NCBI RefSeq assembly: GCF_028554725.1
Contig: NC_071669.1
Span: 5,409,501-5,473,500 of the forward strand
Origin: Zeugodacus cucurbitae
Lineage: Eukaryota; Arthropoda; Insecta; Diptera; Tephritidae
Length of the DNA stretch: 64,000 bases
Direction of reading: 5' to 3'
In this document: positions 59,083 to 64,000 of the stretch, in pieces
Numbering within the stretch: the first letter of the stretch is position 1
Layout: the number at the start of each line of letters is the position of its first letter
Notes under the pieces: generated by a model
What the model saw: only the letters and a program-made list of their open reading frames with translations
The model's database searches: none
What the model was told of the DNA's origin: nothing
Made by a program: the position numbers and the translations under genes

Positions 59083-60489
59083 GAATTAGCGAGATAAGGA
59101 CAGCTTTGTTAAAAAAAGTGATGAAAAACCGACTATATAGTTTTCAGAAGTCGCTGCCAAGAGATCAACATTCTGTTCCAATACTGAGAACCTCAAAATA
59201 GGCAAGGCAATCAAACTAAAATTTGCCTTACTTTATTTATATATATTTTCTAGGTTATGCAAACTACATAACAATAAAAGTAAATTTGAAATTAGCTGCC
59301 TTAATTCCTTACACAAATAAATAAAAAAGCTATCAAGCTGCAAATCCTTCAAAAAATATAAATAAAATTTCCACACACACAACCCAAAGCTTATAGGCAA
59401 TTTGAAAAATTAATATAAGCTCAGCCATTTAGCTGGAAAAGCTATGAATATTTGCGTTACTGGCAAACAGTAATTGTATTTGTCTGTGTATGCATGTGCA
59501 TACAACAACAACTGCGAATGCATGCAGCTGCTTACAAAATAGTTGTACACATATGAGCTGCATGGCTGGTTATTGTTTACATATGCATGTACAATCTACA
59601 TATATATTTAGTGGTTAACCAAACTCAGCGGTCAGGAAATACAATCAAATAAAATGCATAGGAATTTTTGCATATTTCAATTTCCATATTGTGGCTGCAG
59701 CGAGACAATGGAACATTTTTTTTCGATTACTATTTTTTGCATTTTTTGTTTTTATTTTTAGAAAAGGAAATCTAGCCAGCATTTTTTGTGATATTTACAT
59801 GACTTTTTAGGCAAAAGCTTGAAAAAACACTAATATACATACAAAGAAAATTTGGAATATTGCAAAATAAATTCTTTTGCCAGAAATTTTTGTACATTTC
59901 AGCGTGTAGCAGTATTGAAAAATTTCATGTTTTCTTTGCAGCTAAAAAGTTGAAAAAGATGTGCGTTTACTGATCGAGCAACAATGCGTGCAACAGCCGC
60001 GTCGTTTTCAAGTGTGGCGCCTCCAGTTTCCTGCAGCTGCTGCTGTTGCGTTGTAGTTTTTTGCTTTTCTTTTGTTTAGTTATTTATTGAATATTAATAT
60101 ATTTCTTTGGTTGCACCCGCGCTGAATATGCGTGATGGTAAAAAGTGCCGTAAAAATAGGCAAATTGTTGTTGGAATGCTGTCGGTCGTGAATGGTTTTA
60201 TATATATGACTAGCAGTAGGTTATTTTTAGATTTTTTTTTGAAATATAGTGGTCGAATTTTCTTATGGTTATATGTTTCTGAAGACTACATAAGTCAGAA
60301 GTATATAAAACGTATGGCTTTCCAATAAAGTTCTTACTAAAGAGTTTAATGCCAGATTTTCTTATGGCAATTTCAAGAAACGAAAGACTAATTTTGTGTT
60401 CGAACATTCAATAGACCTTTCCCTTGATTTAAATCAGTTTTATAAAATAATTAATTTTTTTTCTTAAGCCATAAGCAATTCAAGAGCCT
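59083..60489. other. intronic DNA, no gene seen
   Basis: AT-rich. Frames at 60107-60407 overlap on both strands without known motifs. Confidence 0.5.
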
Positions 60490-61150
60490 TTAAGGCAGTA
60501 GTCTGCTTTAGAAGCCGAAAAAAAAATGTTTTTTCAGCAATTTTTTTTTGAAAGGGAAGGAAATGATTGCGGTAAACGGAATTTTAAGACGATAGTATAT
60601 AGTCTCACTTAAGGCTTAAAAAACAATGTTTATTATTAAAAAATATTAAAATTTTTTCAAAGTTGTAAGTATTTTTCTGGAGCGCCTGGAGTCTTTATGA
60701 ACTAAATAAATACCGAAGAAGTTATAAAATTCCAAATTTTTTCGCAGTTTGAAAAAAAAATTTACTTATTTAAGAAAAAAAAAATTGACTTTAAGTTGCA
60801 AAACAAGTAGTTTAAATAATACTTTTGTCCAGCTTTTTTAGTTCAAATAGAAGATAATTTAATACTGAAGCTAGATCACTTTGGTTTTTTTCGAACGGAC
60901 ATATATTCTTTTTGCTATCTCCGGCACCGTTTTCTAACACTTGTGAAAATGAAAACTCGAGAAAACGCGCTTTAAAGTCTGCCTGAGCATTCGCACCTGC
61001 TCGACGCTCGGCCACTAAAACTACTCTAGCTTCGAAAATATCTCGAATTGGCTTCTGGAATTTTAAAGATATATTCTTGGAAGAGAAGAGATTTAAAACA
61101 AAACAAAAAAATCGATTTTTTGAAGCCTGTAAAGCACACTGCTGCCTTAA
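60490..61150. mobile_element. 661-bp TTAA-flanked MITE with imperfect inverted ends
   Basis: The left end TTAAGGCAGTAGTCTGCTTT is repeated in reverse complement at the right as TTAAGGCAGCAGTGTGCTTT, about 80% over about 34 bp and followed by A-runs on both sides. TTAA lies at both outer ends. The interior contains GAGAAAACGCGCTTTAAAGT near 60960, matching the interior of the MITE at 26674. No transposase. Confidence 0.8.
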
Positions 61151-61210
61151 TCAAGAATCTTTCCAAAAAACTGTAAAAAATTATTGCGAAAACGCTTTTT
61201 ACGTTGAATT

Positions 61211-61395
61211 CAAAATTTTGTTCACACATCGCCTAAAAGTAGGCAGCAATAGTTTCACTTCCTCATTGTTGAAAAATCAAGTTTTTCGATGAATTGAATT
61301 TTTTCACACACCGCCTAAAAGTAGGCAGCAATAATTTCACTTCCTCATTGTTGAAAAAAATTTGCAGCTTTTTATAAGCACACTTTTAGGCGTAG
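61211..61395. repeat. 82-bp tandem duplication with GCCTAAAAGTAGGC palindromes
   Basis: GCCTAAAAGTAGGCAGCAAT starts at 61231 and 61313, exactly 82 bp apart, each followed by TTTCACTTCCTCATTGTTG. A third related site, CTTTTAGGCGTAGGCAC, follows at 61384. The 14-bp word is a perfect five-base inverted repeat around AAAG. Confidence 0.85.
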
Positions 61396-62096
61396 GCACT
61401 TCATAATTCAAACATATTTCCGCCGCCGCCTGCGTTCAACCGCCGCGGAAGCAACACTTTACGCTTATTTTCCTACAGCCTTTGGTGTCAAGCGTTCTTT
61501 TTTTTTTGTTGGCATTATTGGCAGCTGTTTCCGCCGCCAATTCGGCAATGCATTTGCCGCGGTATTTCACAACCAATACGCTTCGCAAATTTTTGCATAA
61601 GCATAAAAAACGGTTTTGCACGCCAGACAGGAAGCGATTGTTTGCCAAACCGGATGACGATTGCTAGGCAATATTTTGCATGCCATTTTTTATATTTGTT
61701 TTTGTACTTCTTATTGTGGCTCAAGTGCGACGCATATGTTGTAAGTGAAATAAGCGTTGCTAAAAGCTTTGCACTGTTTTTTAGCTTGTTTTTAGTTCCA
61801 ATTTTTATTGCGTTATTTTAATTTATTACATTAAATATATTTAATAGCAATAATTCAGAAAAAGTTTCCTCTCTGCCATTTTTTTTAGAATTTGCTGTTA
61901 TTACTTGAACATACCAAAAAAAGCTTTGCATTCACATATTTCATATGACAGGAAATTTGTGTGAAAAAAAAAATATTTTTGTTTTATATTGCTTGTACGT
62001 GTGTGTCATAAATATTATTGCCAATAAAGGTAATAAATTAAAATTGACGCGCCGCACAACACAACGCACGTGCGCATAAAGAAATTTACCAGCAGT
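61396..62096. other. intronic DNA, no gene seen
   Basis: A short G+C-richer patch at 61420-61660 with overlapping frames, otherwise AT-rich. Confidence 0.5.
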
Positions 62097-62215
62097 GGGT
62101 TACTCATACGCCGCGTAGCACTTGCACTGTATTGAGTGGGTTACTCATACGCCCTGTCCATGCTACGAATAGCTGGTTTGGTTGCTCATACGCCGTGTAC
62201 AATTCCATACCTCGC
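62097..62215. promoter_or_regulatory. three GGTTRCTCATACGCC motifs spaced exactly 41 bp
   Basis: GTTACTCATACGCCGCGTAG, GTTACTCATACGCCCTGTCC and GTTGCTCATACGCCGTGTAC have their CTCATACG cores exactly 41 bp apart (TACTCATAC at 62101 and 62142, TGCTCATAC at 62183). The DNA between them is not repeated. Conserved words at a constant spacing of about four helical turns suggest binding sites rather than a decayed satellite. The regulatory role is inference. Confidence 0.45.
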
Positions 62216-64000
62216 ACGCACGCATGCTCTGACAGCTATCAACAGCTCAAGTATTTGCACACATACATATTTATAACGGCGCATTTCTGCTTGCTGAAAT
62301 TTTTATGGCTTTTATCACTGTGTGCATATGAAATGGGTTACAACAACAATTACTTATATTTAAATGCACACAAATGAGTAATCTTAACACAAACAGCCTT
62401 GGCAAGCAACTCACACACACACTCCTCTTTACCACTCTCTCGAGTGTACAAGCTCTTCCACCTTACCTGCCTTACGCACCGTATCTTAATTGATTGATGT
62501 CCTTGAGTTCGAAAATACCATTGGGAGCAAAAATTGTTGCTGCTGCTGCTGTTGCTCAACATTTCAGCACTGCAGGCGCTGAGTTGTAAATTGTTTTTGA
62601 CTGCTGACTGCCTGCCTGCCTGTCTATCTGCCTACAAGCAAAGCCTGCTGGCTGCTGCATATTGAGCAGCTCATGAGCGTTATATGCCATCTTTGTGCGG
62701 CATTGAATTGTGTTAAGCGTGAAATTATTTGAGCACACTCCGGGTGCACCGTTGGGTATTCATCACTTTAAGTGCTTCACCACATAAGTGAAAATGAATT
62801 TTTAATGTCAGCATATGAATATGCAGACATTTGAATAATTGCAAATGTTGCGCACAAACGCACACACACACTCATACTTATACTCATACTCGTACTCATA
62901 TTTATACTCATACATATACTCATATTCATACTTATACAAAACCGACAGTCCGCCAGTTGCGAAAACGTTTGTGCAACGTGCTCAGCGTGTAATTATGAAA
63001 TGTATTTGAAATGTTTCCGAAATAAATTACCTTTCTCTAATGTAATTGAATGCGCATCAACATAATTTTGTTCTATATGGCATGCAGGCGCACAGTTGAG
63101 TAGACAGCTTCATTTGCATTGAAATTTGTTGATGAAATAATTGTCTAATTTACTAAATGTGCTATTTGAATTAAATTGTGGTTAAGCGTTTGAAAATTTA
63201 TGCAAATGAAAACAATATGGCTCAATATATTCAATATATTCAATGTAATAAATTATTTTTAATTTAATATTATTTACTTATTTATTTCTCAGTACCTAGC
63301 CTGAAAACACATTTTTTGAATCGAATGTATAAAAGATTATGCATAATGAGATTTATATGAAGATTATACATTACTTGGTTTAACTTCTCAGCTAATTTAT
63401 TCCTGGAAAGAAAATGAACCAAATCTGCCTATGTCACTGGCTTATCTGTTATTTCAGGCATATTATTAGGTGTATTGAGCTGCAAGTTTCTTTTTAATTA
63501 ATTTTATTTTATTGTTATTATTCAATTTGTCTTAAACGCTTGTATTTCGACTGTTAATTTTTCTCACCACGACCTTTTTATTGTGAAACTCCTAAATGTA
63601 GGCAACACTTAATTTATTTTGATTTAAAATTCTAGTCCATAGTATATTTATATATTTTTATGCATATATATATGATATAATTTTATAGTTTTATATCTTT
63701 TTACTAGTAATAGTGCCGCTAGTGTTTGATCAAAATATTTTATATAATAACATTTGAACTTTTTCGACACTATGCATGCCTGCATTTATGTACTCTACTC
63801 CACATAAACTTTATTGTATTACATGGACTGCATAGTTGATTGATGATCCAAATAAAATTCTCCCCGAAGTTTGTTCTAGAATCTATTCAATATAATTTTC
63901 TGAAAATATGAACTTCTGAAACACATAAATTTGTTTTAATTTGCTATCTACTCATCTATCAGATGATAAATTCTAAATACTGGAAATATGAACTTCTGAA
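62216..64000. other. intronic DNA to window end, no gene seen
   Basis: CA-rich then AT-rich. No exon starting with the expected next CELF residues was found. A CCTAAATGTAGGC palindrome lies at 63591. Confidence 0.5.
62865..62936. repeat. ACTCAT/ACTTAT hexamer microsatellite
   Basis: Imperfect ACTCAT-type hexamers (ACTCATACTTATACTCATAC and onwards) follow a CACACA run. Confidence 0.85.

Noticed and set aside
1..64000. tRNA, rRNA or snRNA genes
   Set aside because: No A-box/B-box pair, cloverleaf or known small-RNA core was recognised by eye. A covariance-model scan was not possible.

Overview
The window is intronic DNA of a higher dipteran, most likely a tephritid fruit fly. The evidence is AT-rich sequence, very long introns, short CA/TTG microsatellites, and a transposon load typical of flies (RTE and LOA-like non-LTR elements, mariner, DINE-1/Helentron-like repeats, TTAA-flanked MITEs). 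There is no prokaryotic gene organisation. Species-level placement is inference.

Only one host gene is supported. Two short plus-strand exons fit together in phase: 19213-19243 (ATG plus 10 codons plus 1 base, ending at a GTGAGT donor) and 46039-46145 (107 bp between a pyrimidine-rich acceptor and a GTAAGT donor). The second exon encodes CAFLTYFSPES..., then an insertion, then a segment resembling the ALHE..TLPG part of RRM1 of CELF3-6/Bruno-3 RNA-binding proteins. The phase-1 junction falls where canonical CELF proteins have the Gly of HKGCAFLTY. The window is therefore probably inside a bru3 orthologue. The 19213 exon would be an alternative first exon giving a protein whose RRM1 starts half-way through. 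The rest of the gene lies outside the window.

Layout. 1-5323: intronic DNA with a DINE-like element at 1931-2667. 5324-11744: a giant imperfect inverted repeat of two roughly 2.5 kb arms around a 1.28 kb AT-rich spacer that holds a young RTE fragment. Each arm carries two diverged copies of an internal module. 11745-18842: intronic DNA with a 115-135 bp tandem array and a 450 bp pentanucleotide array. 18843-20275: alternative first exon, followed by a tandem duplication that starts at its splice donor. 20654-22230: 5'-truncated LOA-like retrotransposon with 13-bp target duplications and a TTAGG-like tail. 24438-27890: minisatellites and a TTAA MITE. 28660-33128: a retroposon remnant and an apparently intact RTE element. 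33697-35105 and 52729-54080: two opposite copies of a second DINE-like family. 41552-42820 and 58087-59082: two broken mariner copies. 37331-37930 and 45058-45440: decayed LOA-like tails. 49095-51360, 54691-54925 and 55895-56395: degenerate tandem arrays. 60490-61150: a second TTAA MITE. 62097-62215: three motif copies spaced exactly 41 bp apart.

The strongest candidates for something undescribed are the giant inverted repeat (a possible hairpin-RNA or endo-siRNA source), the putative RRM1-truncating alternative first exon, and a GTTACTCATACGC motif that recurs in phased or tandem settings at both ends of the large intron. Identity levels, copy numbers elsewhere in the genome and expression could not be measured here.
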